From DATECU01 sp035286745 (GTDB lineage: Bacteria; Acidobacteriota; Vicinamibacteria; Fen-336): DNA of 26,571 nt. Numbering within the stretch: position 1 is the first letter of the stretch; each line of letters opens with the position of its first letter. Both the position numbers and the translations under genes were made by a program. The stretch covers positions 1 through 26,571 of the forward strand of contig DATECU010000098.1 of NCBI GenBank assembly GCA_035286745.1. Reading direction: 5' to 3'. The notes below the pieces were generated by a model. That model saw nothing but the letters and a program-made list of their open reading frames with translations, was not told where the DNA came from and made no database searches. This document shows, piece after piece, positions 1-7,649 of the stretch.

Positions 1-1318
1 CTTGTCCCTCGGCTTCCCAAGCGCAGTGTTCGAGTCCTCGGATCCAACCGACGACGCCCTCCTGGATCATCCACCCGAAGAGGGAAAGGCGACCATCTTG
101 TGACGCCACAAAGCAGAGCGAGTCCTGGTTCCGAAAGACGAACCGCGCTGCCGACTGGTGACGAGTTCCTCCAACCCCGGTGTAGAAGACATCCTTGCGG
201 AGAGTACCTGAGACGACATCCACCTCAGCGACCGAGAACTCGGCGTGCTCCGCTTCTAGTTTTGCGCCGAATCCGAGTACAGAGAGATGCTCATCCAGGA
301 TGACCGCCCCGTCGATGCGGCTGAGATCCGCCACCTTCCGCAGCGCTCCGTCGAGGAGTGCGCTCGACAGGCGCCGCCCCTCGAACTTCATGCCCAAGTG
401 AGGCAAGAGCACCTCGGGCGTATGGCCGAGCATAAACGCCTCCTCGCCCTTGATGGCCTCGTGCGCTGCCTCTTCAGCCTGGGCGATCTGATCACGGAGG
501 AACCGCTGTCCTGCCTCATCAAGACGATACTTGAACCTAACCTGGGTCTGGAGTGAGTTCGAACCAGGAGGTGTGACGACCAAGGTGCCGCCGTGGCCAT
601 GGCTGTGCATCCGCACCACGATGTGGAGGAGTCTCCCAGCGAGCTTCAGACGCTCTATGGAGGAGCGTTCCTTTCCGAACGCATTGGCGACAAGGTCCAT
701 CCACGACTCCGGGCTGGCCAGTTTCGGAACGGCGACCTGCCCGCCGTTCAGAATCGCCAGGACTCTCCCCCCAAGGGATCGCCCCATCGACGCTATGACG
801 GTGCCGGCACCCCCGATGCGCAACAAAGGAGAATCGATCGGTGCGTAGGCCCGGTCAACGAGGCCCCAGATCTCGGTGCCTTGCGGGCCCGCATGCACGG
901 CGAGCGCTGCCGTACGAGCCACAGTGAGGAGTGACACGAGAGGCTCGGTCGCCAATGGTACTGGAGGATCGAGACGGAGCGCCGACGATACCTGCTCTGG
1001 CGAGCAAATGGTGGTCGTCCCACGAACGGGGCGGCCTTCCTCGGCCGCCAGGCTGGCCCAGAAGCACACGTTGACCAACTGGGCTAGCTGGTGTGGGTCG
1101 CCCATCAAGGCGTCGGACCGCGCGGCAGCAACGTGGCCTTGCACCACGAGGTTTCGCCTGGATTCCCCGCCCTTCACGAGCGCGACCACGAATGGGGAGT
1201 CTGGGCCGATCACTTGGAGTTCCATTGGGTTCTTTTCGCGCACCGGGATCACCTGCGAAGGTCGCGCCGTGCTGCTGTCACGGACCTCGTCAGGTGCACC
1301 TCGCTCACAGCCCGTCAC
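1..1318 (-). CDS. DisA_N-type diadenylate cyclase-domain protein with N-terminal sensor-like region (partial, runs off left edge)
   Basis: The minus-strand frame is open from about 1318 to base 1 with no stop, so the C-terminus lies outside the window. Near the visible end are the two hallmarks of the diadenylate cyclase (DisA_N) fold: DGAVIL at 313-296 followed by LSVLGFGAKL, and GGTRHQSAARF at 172-140. In DisA and CdaA the Asp of DGA and the RH pair bind ATP and metal during c-di-AMP synthesis; both are present here. The upstream ~300 residues, including a GHGGTLVV stretch near 600-575, resemble the probable sensor region that Pfam calls DACNV (recalled, not searched). The DGA-to-RH spacing is about 50 residues, longer than the ~33 in DisA/CdaA. 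The start is uncertain. GTG at 1318 overlaps the end of the HEPN-like gene and has GAGCGGAG upstream; ATG at 1225 is the alternative. The product nucleotide and any C-terminal domain are unknown. Confidence 0.8.
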   Translation of the reverse strand, partial: MTGCERGAPDEVRDSSTARPSQVIPVREKNPMELQVIGPDSPFVVALVKGGESRRNLVVQGHVAAARSDALMGDPHQLAQLVNVCFWASLAAEEGRPVRGTTTICSPEQVSSALRLDPPVPLATEPLVSLLTVARTAALAVHAGPQGTEIWGLVDRAYAPIDSPLLRIGGAGTVIASMGRSLGGRVLAILNGGQVAVPKLASPESWMDLVANAFGKERSSIERLKLAGRLLHIVVRMHSHGHGGTLVVTPPGSNSLQTQVRFKYRLDEAGQRFLRDQIAQAEEAAHEAIKGEEAFMLGHTPEVLLPHLGMKFEGRRLSSALLDGALRKVADLSRIDGAVILDEHLSVLGFGAKLEAEHAEFSVAEVDVVSGTLRKDVFYTGVGGTRHQSAARFVFRNQDSLCFVASQDGRLSLFGWMIQEGVVGWIRGLEHCAWEAEGQ

Positions 1319-1895
1319 TCTGCACGGCACTCCGCTCTCGGATCATGCGACTGACTTGAGCGGACAGGCGCTGGTCAAGGTGCTTGTACGCGCGTTCATC
1401 CTCTTCGCCCCAGACGGTGCTGCGGCGGCTCCCATCTGCCATAACGCGAAAGGTGTCGGGAGCGCGCTTGCCAATTGGGTAGCGCCCTTGGACGATGTAC
1501 AGACTGAGATACTCCAAGAGGGCATCTTCAGCGGCCGTCGTGGACACAGCAGCCTTTCGCGAGAGAGACAGCAGGTCGTGAGGCTTGCCACCCGGAGACA
1601 CGTACTGACCGTCCAACCCCAGCTTGTTCCCCCGGCCCACGTACAGCGCCTTCAACATGCACTCCAGGCGACAGCCTCGCAGCATCAGCATTGACGCTGT
1701 GACCTTGCCACTCTGGACGATCCGCTCGTGGTCAGGCTCTTTGGTCATGTCGAGCACGAAGTACTGCTCGAGAATGCGCGCAGAGAAGCCCAAGTTGCCG
1801 GCCACGTAGAACCAGCAGGCCCGTTCGTTGGCAACGTTGTCGAAGTTCAGCCGCAGGGCTTCCTTTGTCTCGTTGTCCATCGACATCTCATCCAC
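1305..1895 (-). CDS. HEPN-like all-helical protein, operon partner of the DAC-domain protein
   Basis: 196 residues from GTG at 1895, which is preceded by GAGGAG about 9 nt upstream; ATG at 1886 is the alternative start. The protein is largely helical. Features recalling a bacterial HEPN-like family are RGCRLECMLKAL at residues 73-84, KPHDLLSL at 104-111 and QGRYPIG at 136-142, i.e. the pattern LKAL ... HDLxxL ... GRYP. The canonical HEPN ribonuclease motif R-x(4-6)-H is not evident, so this may be a non-catalytic or sensor HEPN rather than an RNase. Its stop lies 14 nt inside the next gene if that gene starts at 1318, which suggests translational coupling. The family assignment rests on pattern only; an unrelated helical fold is possible. 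Confidence 0.7.
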   Translation of the reverse strand: MDEMSMDNETKEALRLNFDNVANERACWFYVAGNLGFSARILEQYFVLDMTKEPDHERIVQSGKVTASMLMLRGCRLECMLKALYVGRGNKLGLDGQYVSPGGKPHDLLSLSRKAAVSTTAAEDALLEYLSLYIVQGRYPIGKRAPDTFRVMADGSRRSTVWGEEDERAYKHLDQRLSAQVSRMIRERSAVQSDGL

Positions 1896-2004
1896 GCCTG
1901 GCTACTCCTCAGCGTCCGCCCAACACATGGGGTCAGCTGCGAGGGTCGCGCTCCGCCTGGCCATGCGCGGACCTTGTCAGCTGCATGCACTCGTCGGCCG
2001 CACG

Positions 2005-2427
2005 TCAATCAAGGAACCACTCCACGTATCCGCTCGGATCGAGCGCCACAAACAGGATCACGCCTACGATCCCAGCCAGCATCAGGCCGATCTGCTTCCG
2101 GAATACCCGCCACTCAAGCAGGCGTGTTGCGACGAGGATAGCGCCAATCAGTAGCCAGACCGGCACGCCGAAGAACGAACCGTAAAGCGCGGGCACGAGA
2201 AAGCCGCACTCGTGGATCCGGAGAAGCAGAGTCTCGGGGTTGTTGTCCCTATAGACGACTGGCCACCGTCCCAGATAGATACGCAGATGAAGCGCGTGAA
2301 GCAGCGCGACTGCGAGAAGAGCGGCCGGACCGCCCGCGAGGATCCATCCAAGCCTCGCGCCGCGGCTTCGCCAGAGCTGGCTTCCTCGGACGTGAGCTTC
2401 AGGCCCCGTCGGGACGCCGTCAATCAC
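2005..2427 (-). CDS. Small hypothetical inner-membrane protein
   Basis: 140 residues from ATG at 2427. Three hydrophobic segments are visible, at about residues 26-48, 78-104 and 113-129. A polar stretch containing YRDNNPETLLLRIHECG lies between the first and second. No family is recognised. It is on the same strand as the HEPN/DAC pair, 109 nt upstream of the HEPN-like gene, so co-transcription is possible but not shown. The polar loop between segments 1 and 2 (Arg/Asn/Glu/His/Cys) is the only region that looks functionally distinctive. Confidence 0.65.
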   Translation of the reverse strand: MIDGVPTGPEAHVRGSQLWRSRGARLGWILAGGPAALLAVALLHALHLRIYLGRWPVVYRDNNPETLLLRIHECGFLVPALYGSFFGVPVWLLIGAILVATRLLEWRVFRKQIGLMLAGIVGVILFVALDPSGYVEWFLD

Positions 2428-2671
2428 GCTCCCGCTCCTATCGGCCGAACAACGCGCATCCTGACGGAACCAATCCCGCTATCCAGTCAAGGATAGCCCA
2501 TTCTCCTGCGAGAGGGATTGCCCGCTTGCCTCATCCGATCACCGGCCAGACGCACTGAAGGAGGGCACGCCCTCGCGAGAGCGGGCGGCGAGAGGGAGGG
2601 TTCCCCCTCACCCCAACCCTCAAGTGGGGACCTGTTCTGCGAGACCGTCGGGCCCCGGGAGCCTGGGGAGT

Positions 2672-3370
2672 TCAGAGGTGGCGGCGCAGGGCCAGCACCT
2701 GGCGGAGGTTGGACCAGATGGTGCGCGCGTTCTGCACCTTGGAGACGCCAGTGGTTCGAGGCCGCAGCGAGGTCGGCAGGGACCGAATGCGACAGCCGGC
2801 GCGGACGGCGCGGATGATCAGCTCCATCACCACCGCCCAACCGCGTCCCGCCGAGGTGAGCGGGATCCGGTCGAGTACCGTGCGACGGACCATGAGGATT
2901 CCCTGGAAGCGCGGCAGCGGCCCGAAGAGCAGCCGATAGAGCAAGCGCTCCGCCGCGGAGAGGGCGGCGCCGAAGAGGCCCGAGCGGCCGCCGGGCAGGT
3001 AGCCCAGGACCAGATCGTGGTCCTGCATGGACGGCCAGAATCGCTCGATGATCTCCGCCGGGAACTGGCCGTCGGCCGGGAAAAAGGTCACGCAGTCCAG
3101 CCGGGACTCGCGAAGGCCCGTTCGGTACACGCCGCCCAGGCCCCGATTCTCCCCGTGATGAACCACGCGAACGCTCTTGAAGGCGCCACCCAGGTCATCG
3201 GCGGCCTCTCCGGTGCCGTCAGAGCTGCCATCGTCGATAATGAGGATCTCCGCCGGGCACCCGAGCTGCGACAGAGTGCCGTCGATCTCCCGCACCACGT
3301 CGGGCAAGCCCTCCACCTCATTGAAGGCCATGATCACGACCGACAGGCTGCTGGGGAGCGATTCCGACAT
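2672..3370 (-). CDS. Family 2 glycosyltransferase (dolichol-phosphate-mannosyltransferase type)
   Basis: 232 residues when started at ATG 3370 (MSES...). The open frame extends further upstream, but that part lies antisense to the next gene. The GT-A fold is clear: SVVIMAFNE at residues 10-18, the nucleotide-sugar motif IDDGSSDGT at 45-53, HHGENRGLGG at 71-80, and FFPADGQFP at 96-104 in place of the metal-binding DxD segment. A hydrophobic stretch around FGAALSAAERLLYRLLFG suggests membrane association. It ends with a basic tail without the C-terminal membrane domain of some homologues. The family transfers sugars from NDP-sugars, often to polyprenyl phosphate. It is divergent from a GT-C membrane transferase, which would use such lipid-linked sugars, so the two probably act in one pathway. 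The exact sugar is unknown. Confidence 0.85.
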   Translation of the reverse strand: MSESLPSSLSVVIMAFNEVEGLPDVVREIDGTLSQLGCPAEILIIDDGSSDGTGEAADDLGGAFKSVRVVHHGENRGLGGVYRTGLRESRLDCVTFFPADGQFPAEIIERFWPSMQDHDLVLGYLPGGRSGLFGAALSAAERLLYRLLFGPLPRFQGILMVRRTVLDRIPLTSAGRGWAVVMELIIRAVRAGCRIRSLPTSLRPRTTGVSKVQNARTIWSNLRQVLALRRHL

Positions 3371-3391
3371 GGCCCCGCATCCTAGCACCGA

Positions 3392-3410
3392 GCCGGCGGC
3401 CATCGCCGGC
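3392..3410. promoter_or_regulatory. Perfect inverted repeat between divergent glycosyltransferase genes
   Basis: A 7-nt arm GCCGGCG, a 5-nt loop and the complementary arm CGCCGGC lie in the 78-nt space between the divergent starts at 3370 and 3449. The position would suit an operator for both genes. In DNA this GC-rich a 7-bp palindrome can easily arise by chance, so this is a weak call. Confidence 0.25.
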
Positions 3411-3448
3411 TGGTGGCTGCGCGCGCCACGCCTTATCATGCGCGTCCC

Positions 3449-5083
3449 ATGCTCCTGCGCCGCCACTGGGCCTGGCTGGTCCTGCTCGCCGCCGCCTCGG
3501 CCCTTCGTCTCTATGGCCTCGACTGGCTGCCCTCCCCGGCGGGCGACGAAGGCAACTGGAGCCTCTACGGCCAGCGCATCCTGAGGGGCGAGCCGGTGGC
3601 GCTGGAGGCGAACGCGGCCTTCGTGTCGCTGCTCTACGCCCACCTGATCGCCGCCAGCATGCGCGTAGTGGGCAGTGGCTTCTTCGCCGCGCGGCTGGTC
3701 GGAACCCTGGCCATCCTGGCCACCCTGGTGATGGCCTATGCGGTGCCCGCGCGGCTCGGATCGAGACGCGCCGGCCTGGCCCTGGCCGCGCTGGTGGCGC
3801 TCCACCCCTGGTCGGTGGCCTACTCCCGCATCTGTTCGGTCCCCTACGCCCTGGCCTTCGCGGTGAGCCTTGCCGGTTCGCTGCTCTTCCTGGCCGGCCT
3901 CCGCACCCAACGCATAGCCTCGGTCGCCACCGGCGTTCTGGTGGTGTCTCTGGGGGCGCACTTCTCGCCGCTCACCGCGGCGGCTCCGGTGGCCTGCGGT
4001 CTGTTCGCCCTGGCTCGCCGGCACCGGTGGATCTGGCGTCGCTGGCCGTTCTACGCGGCGGTAGCGCTGGCCGCCCTCCACGCCCTGCCCGTCGTACGCT
4101 CGGCCCTGGGCGTGGCCAGGCAGGCGCCCCCGCTCGACCCAGTCCAGCACTTCTGGCCGCGGCTGGGCTCGCACCTGCACATGATCACGACCGGCCTGGC
4201 CGGCGAGGCGACGCTGCGCCACTTCACCAACCTCGCCCTCGACCCCTGGCCGGCCCTGCTGCTGGCGGCGCCGGTCCTGGGCGTGGTCGTCATCGCGTCC
4301 ACCGCGAAGGTGCGGGCCGTCAGCCCGCTAGGCGGCTTCGGCCCCTTCTCGCTCCTGGTGGCGATGCTGCTCACGCCGCTCATCCTGGCGCCCGGTCGCG
4401 AGTGGGACCTGCCCGCCAACCACATGGACCGCTACCTCTTCTCGGTCCTCCCCGGCTTCGCCATGTGCGTGGCGAGCCTTGGTTCGCTCAGGACGCGATG
4501 GGCCACCGCCGGTGTGCTGGCGCTCACCGCCTGGTTTGCGGTATGCGACGGCAGGCTGGCCTGGGCTTTCCTGGTCCGCGGCGGGGTCGACCACGGGGAG
4601 ACCATCTACGACGGCGGCTCGGGCTATCGCGGGTGGCTGGTCTCGGACCGGCCCCAGGCCGTCGCCTACCAGATCAGGGACGAGGTGCTGCGGGTGGTGG
4701 GACCGGGAGGTGCCGCCATCCTGGTCGCCGACCGCAGCTTCATCCCGCTGACCTTCGTCATGGAGGACACCGGGATCCCGGTGTTCGACGTGCGCCGCAC
4801 CTGGATCCCTCCCCGGCGCGACGGCCGCTACTTCGTGTTGCTGTGGCCGGACCGGGTGCTGTCCGTCGGCCATCCGCCGACCGCGCCCCGGAAGTACCTG
4901 GAGAGCAACCGGGATCTCCGGGAGCGCCTGCAAGCAAGGTTCGATCGCACCCGTTTGGTGCGCGCGTTCCGGCAGCCGGGCGGCGCGCCGCTGCTCGAGT
5001 TGTGGTTCGCCGAGAAGCCGCGCACCCCGCGGCTGAGCGTGGCTCCCCGCGGTCCCGGCGCGGCTACTTCCGCATTCGAATGA
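3449..5083 (+). CDS. Multipass GT-C (PMT_2/ArnT-like) membrane glycosyltransferase
   Basis: 544 residues from ATG 3449 (MLLRRHW...); an in-frame ATG at 3413 adds 12 weakly hydrophobic residues. The N-terminal transmembrane helix is followed by a loop containing SPAGDEGNW (Asp33/Glu34), the acidic pair typical of the first periplasmic loop of GT-C enzymes. About ten further hydrophobic helices alternate with short loops up to about residue 365. A soluble C-terminal domain of roughly 170 residues follows. Family members transfer sugars from polyprenyl-phosphate donors to lipids, proteins or glycans on the periplasmic face. The divergent GT2 enzyme could make such a donor. Acceptor and sugar cannot be read from sequence. 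The 3' end overlaps the convergent acyltransferase gene by 20 nt. Confidence 0.82.
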   Translation: MLLRRHWAWLVLLAAASALRLYGLDWLPSPAGDEGNWSLYGQRILRGEPVALEANAAFVSLLYAHLIAASMRVVGSGFFAARLVGTLAILATLVMAYAVPARLGSRRAGLALAALVALHPWSVAYSRICSVPYALAFAVSLAGSLLFLAGLRTQRIASVATGVLVVSLGAHFSPLTAAAPVACGLFALARRHRWIWRRWPFYAAVALAALHALPVVRSALGVARQAPPLDPVQHFWPRLGSHLHMITTGLAGEATLRHFTNLALDPWPALLLAAPVLGVVVIASTAKVRAVSPLGGFGPFSLLVAMLLTPLILAPGREWDLPANHMDRYLFSVLPGFAMCVASLGSLRTRWATAGVLALTAWFAVCDGRLAWAFLVRGGVDHGETIYDGGSGYRGWLVSDRPQAVAYQIRDEVLRVVGPGGAAILVADRSFIPLTFVMEDTGIPVFDVRRTWIPPRRDGRYFVLLWPDRVLSVGHPPTAPRKYLESNRDLRERLQARFDRTRLVRAFRQPGGAPLLELWFAEKPRTPRLSVAPRGPGAATSAFE

Positions 5084-5576
5084 GGCGGGCCGGCACCCCG
5101 GCCACCACCGCGTAGTCGGGCACGTTCTCGGCCACCACCGCCCCCGCGCCCACCTGGGCAAAGGCGCCGACTACCACCCCCGGCAGCAGCACCGCCGCCA
5201 CCCCGATGTCGGCTCCATCGCCGACGACGACGGGGGCGAAGTCGATCTCCGAGTGGAGGATCGGCTTGTCGAGCTGGTCCAGGCGGTGGGCCGAGGTCAC
5301 GATCTTGACGCCGGGCCCGATGCCCACCTGGCGGCCGATGGTGATTCCACCGCCGCTGTGCAGGAAGCACTGCTGGCCGATCCAGGTGCCCTCGCCGATG
5401 ATCATGCGGTTGCGGTAGTAGCCCTTGAGGATGGCCTGGTGGCCCACGTAGACGTCGTCCCCGATCTCGATGTTCTCGGGGTGGAACACCAGCACGCCGG
5501 TTTCGAAGATCACGCGCTGGCCCAGCCGCGCGAACTGCTCGGGAGCGAACTCGCCGCCGCCGTGACTTCGAGCCAT
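5064..5576 (-). CDS. Left-handed beta-helix (hexapeptide) acyltransferase
   Basis: 170 residues from ATG 5576, 4 nt after the aminotransferase stop; an in-frame start at 5600 would overlap that gene. Repeated hexapeptide units ([LIV]-G-x-x-x-x) run through most of the chain, for example IEIGDDVYVG, MIIGEGTWIG, ITIGRQVGIG, VVVGDGADIG and VAAVLLPGVVVG. The ending VPDYAVVAGVPARLIR is the classic C-terminus of sugar O- or N-acetyltransferases of this superfamily. SAHRLDQL within an extended loop could supply the catalytic His. As last gene of the epimerase-aminotransferase operon it most likely acetylates the amino group installed by the aminotransferase. An O-acetyltransferase or serine-acetyltransferase-like role is possible but less likely in this context. 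Confidence 0.85.
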   Translation of the reverse strand: MARSHGGGEFAPEQFARLGQRVIFETGVLVFHPENIEIGDDVYVGHQAILKGYYRNRMIIGEGTWIGQQCFLHSGGGITIGRQVGIGPGVKIVTSAHRLDQLDKPILHSEIDFAPVVVGDGADIGVAAVLLPGVVVGAFAQVGAGAVVAENVPDYAVVAGVPARLIRMRK

Positions 5577-5580
5577 AGGG

Positions 5581-6672
5581 TTAGGCGCCCAGCGCGGCAC
5601 CCAGGGCCCGCGCCACGGTGTCGACGTCGGCTTCGCTCAAGCCGGGGTGGAGGGGAAGGGCCAGCGCCTGCTCCTGTGCCCGCAGGCTCTTCGGCAGCGG
5701 CCGGCCGGGTCCCGCGTAGTGGGGTTGCGCGCTCACCGCGTAGGTACCGAGCGTGGTCTCGATCCCTTGCTCGCGGAGGCGAGCCTGGACCGCGGTCCGG
5801 TCGATCCCCTCGGCGAGCAGCACCACGTACGCCTGCCACACCGGACGCAGGCCCTCCGGCACCACCGGCAGCGTCACCCGATCGAGGCCTCGCAGTGCCA
5901 CCCCGTAGCGCGCCGCCAGCGCCGTGCGCCGCTCCACGATCGAGGGAAGCCGCCCCATCTGGGCCACCCCGAGGGCTCCCTGCATCTCCGTCATCCGGTA
6001 GTTGAAGCCGGCCTGCTCGAATCGCGTCCGGCCGCCGGCCTGGACCTGCCCGTGGCTGCGAAGGCTGATGATCCGCTCGGCCAGGGCCCCATCGCTGGTC
6101 ACCACCATGCCGCCCTCGCCGGTGGTGATGACCTTGCGCGGATGGAAGCTGAAGCAGCCGGCCTCGGACAGGGTTCCGCAGGGCCGGCCGCGGTACTCCG
6201 CGCCCAACGCACAGGCCGCATCCTCCACCACCAAGAGCCGCTTCTCGCGGGCGATCTCCAGGATCGGGTCCATGGCGGCCGGCAGGCCGAACAGGTGCAC
6301 CGGCATCACCGCCCGCGACCGAGCCGTCACCGCCGCCCGCAACCGCTCGACGTCGACGTTATACGTGGCGAGATCGATGTCCACCAGGACCGGCGTCGCC
6401 CCGGTGAGCTCCACCACGTTGGCGGAGGCGGGGAAGGTGAAGTCGGGTACCAGGACCTCGTCGCCGGGACCGATGCCCAGGGCCAGAAGCGCGAGGTGGA
6501 GGGCGGCGGTGCCGGAGCTGACGGCCACCGCGTGCCTCACGCCCAGATGCGCCTCGACCGCGGCCTCGAAGGCGCGGACGCGAGTCGCCTGGACGAGCTG
6601 GCCCGAGCGGAGGACCTCCTCCACCGCTCGCAGCTCCTGGTCGCCGATCTCCGGCGAGGCCACCCGGATCAC
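5581..6672 (-). CDS. DegT/DnrJ/EryC1-type PLP sugar aminotransferase
   Basis: 363 residues from GTG at 6672, which overlaps the epimerase stop as GTGA (tight translational coupling); this is the usual length for the family. Family features in order: SGQLVQATRVRAFE near residues 23-36, AVSSGTAALHLAL at 50-62, GDEVLVPDFTFPASAN at 70-85, EDAACALGAEYRG at 150-162 (Asp151 would contact the pyridine nitrogen), and FHPRKVITTGEGG with Lys180 as the expected Schiff-base lysine. The C-terminal part carries the characteristic FNYRMTEMQGALG. These enzymes transaminate keto-sugar nucleotides using glutamate. The neighbouring epimerase/dehydratase could supply the substrate and the hexapeptide enzyme could acylate the product. 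Confidence 0.92.
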   Translation of the reverse strand: MIRVASPEIGDQELRAVEEVLRSGQLVQATRVRAFEAAVEAHLGVRHAVAVSSGTAALHLALLALGIGPGDEVLVPDFTFPASANVVELTGATPVLVDIDLATYNVDVERLRAAVTARSRAVMPVHLFGLPAAMDPILEIAREKRLLVVEDAACALGAEYRGRPCGTLSEAGCFSFHPRKVITTGEGGMVVTSDGALAERIISLRSHGQVQAGGRTRFEQAGFNYRMTEMQGALGVAQMGRLPSIVERRTALAARYGVALRGLDRVTLPVVPEGLRPVWQAYVVLLAEGIDRTAVQARLREQGIETTLGTYAVSAQPHYAGPGRPLPKSLRAQEQALALPLHPGLSEADVDTVARALGAALGA

Positions 6673-7622
6673 AGGCGCTCCCGATACCAGGCGATGGTCC
6701 TTTGCAGTCCCTCCTCGAGGTCCACCGTCGGCTTCCAGCCCAGAAGGTCCCGCGACTTGTCGATGTTGGGGATGCGCAGCTCCACGTCGGCGTGCTTCCA
6801 CTCCACGAAGCGCAACCGGGATTCCGATCCCGCCACCCGGACCACGTTCCGCGCCAGGTCGTAGATGGTGCAGACGCTGCGCGGGTTGCCCACGTTGAAG
6901 GCCTGACCCACCGCTTCCCTCTTCTCCAGACAGAGCAGGACGGCCTCCACAATGTCGTCCACATAACACCAGGCGCGGATCTGGCTCCCGTCGTTGTGGA
7001 GCTCCAGCTCCTCTCCTCGCAGGGCGCGCACGATGAAGCGGTGGATGGCGCCCTCGCCCACCTGCCCCGGTCCGTAGATGTTGAAGGGGCGGATGGAGAC
7101 CGCGGGCAGGCCGTACTGGACGTAGTAGTTGTGGGCCAGGTGCTCGGTGGCCAGCTTGCTCACCGCGTAGGTCCAGCGGGCTTCGCCCACCGCGCCCAGC
7201 GTGGTCACATCTCCCTCGCTCACCTTGTAGGCGTAGGTGCCGAACACCTCGCTGGTGGAGAAGTCGATGAAGCGCTCGATGCCGCCCTCCGCCAGCGCCG
7301 CTTCCAGGGCGTTGTAGGTCCCGATCAGGGACACCTTCATGGTGGTCACCGGCATCTTGAGCACGGTGTCGACGCCGGCGATGGCCGCCAGATGGACCAC
7401 CACCTGGCAGCCCCGAACCGCCTCGCGAAGGCGGGGAGCGTCCAGGACGTCGCCCACCACGACGGTGAGCCGCGGATGGTCCAGGAGGCTGCTGTCCTTG
7501 AGCGCGTCCCGGTGTCCGTTGTCGTAGACCACGACGTCGTTATGGTCCAGAAGTCGGCGCGCCAGGGCGGTGCCGATGAAGCCGGCGCCGCCGGTCAGCA
7601 GGATGCGTCGATCGGTGAGCAT
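6669..7622 (-). CDS. NAD-dependent sugar epimerase/dehydratase (extended SDR)
   Basis: 317 residues from ATG 7622. The Rossmann motif GGAGFIG is at residues 11-17, and VVYDNG follows at the second strand where NAD-type enzymes keep an Asp. VVGDVLD and VVHLAAIAGV follow, then FSTSEVFG around 121-128 and the catalytic YAVSK (Tyr152, Lys156). SIRPFNIYGPGQ and a late FNVGNP segment are typical of UDP-glucose 4-epimerase-like and dehydratase-like members. It is the first gene of a three-gene operon with an aminotransferase and an acetyltransferase, so it probably acts on a nucleotide sugar destined to become an N-acylated amino sugar. The exact reaction (epimerase, dehydratase or UXS-like) is not decidable here. 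Confidence 0.9.
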   Translation of the reverse strand: MLTDRRILLTGGAGFIGTALARRLLDHNDVVVYDNGHRDALKDSSLLDHPRLTVVVGDVLDAPRLREAVRGCQVVVHLAAIAGVDTVLKMPVTTMKVSLIGTYNALEAALAEGGIERFIDFSTSEVFGTYAYKVSEGDVTTLGAVGEARWTYAVSKLATEHLAHNYYVQYGLPAVSIRPFNIYGPGQVGEGAIHRFIVRALRGEELELHNDGSQIRAWCYVDDIVEAVLLCLEKREAVGQAFNVGNPRSVCTIYDLARNVVRVAGSESRLRFVEWKHADVELRIPNIDKSRDLLGWKPTVDLEEGLQRTIAWYRERL

Positions 7623-7649
7623 GCCGCCCGAAGCCTATCACGCAGCCTG

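Noticed and set aside
2428..2671. Possible small gene or repeat element in the gap
   Set aside because: Short G/C-rich tracts and a repeated 10-mer GCGAGAGGGA (2508 and 2588) are present, but no coding frame is convincing and no longer repeat unit is seen.
4027..5115. Plus-strand 362-residue frame inside the GT-C gene
   Set aside because: Out-of-frame Arg/Pro/Gly-rich translation of the GT-C coding sequence.
5647..6864. Plus-strand 405-residue frame antisense to the aminotransferase
   Set aside because: His/Arg/Gly-rich without motifs; the aminotransferase on the other strand is unambiguous.
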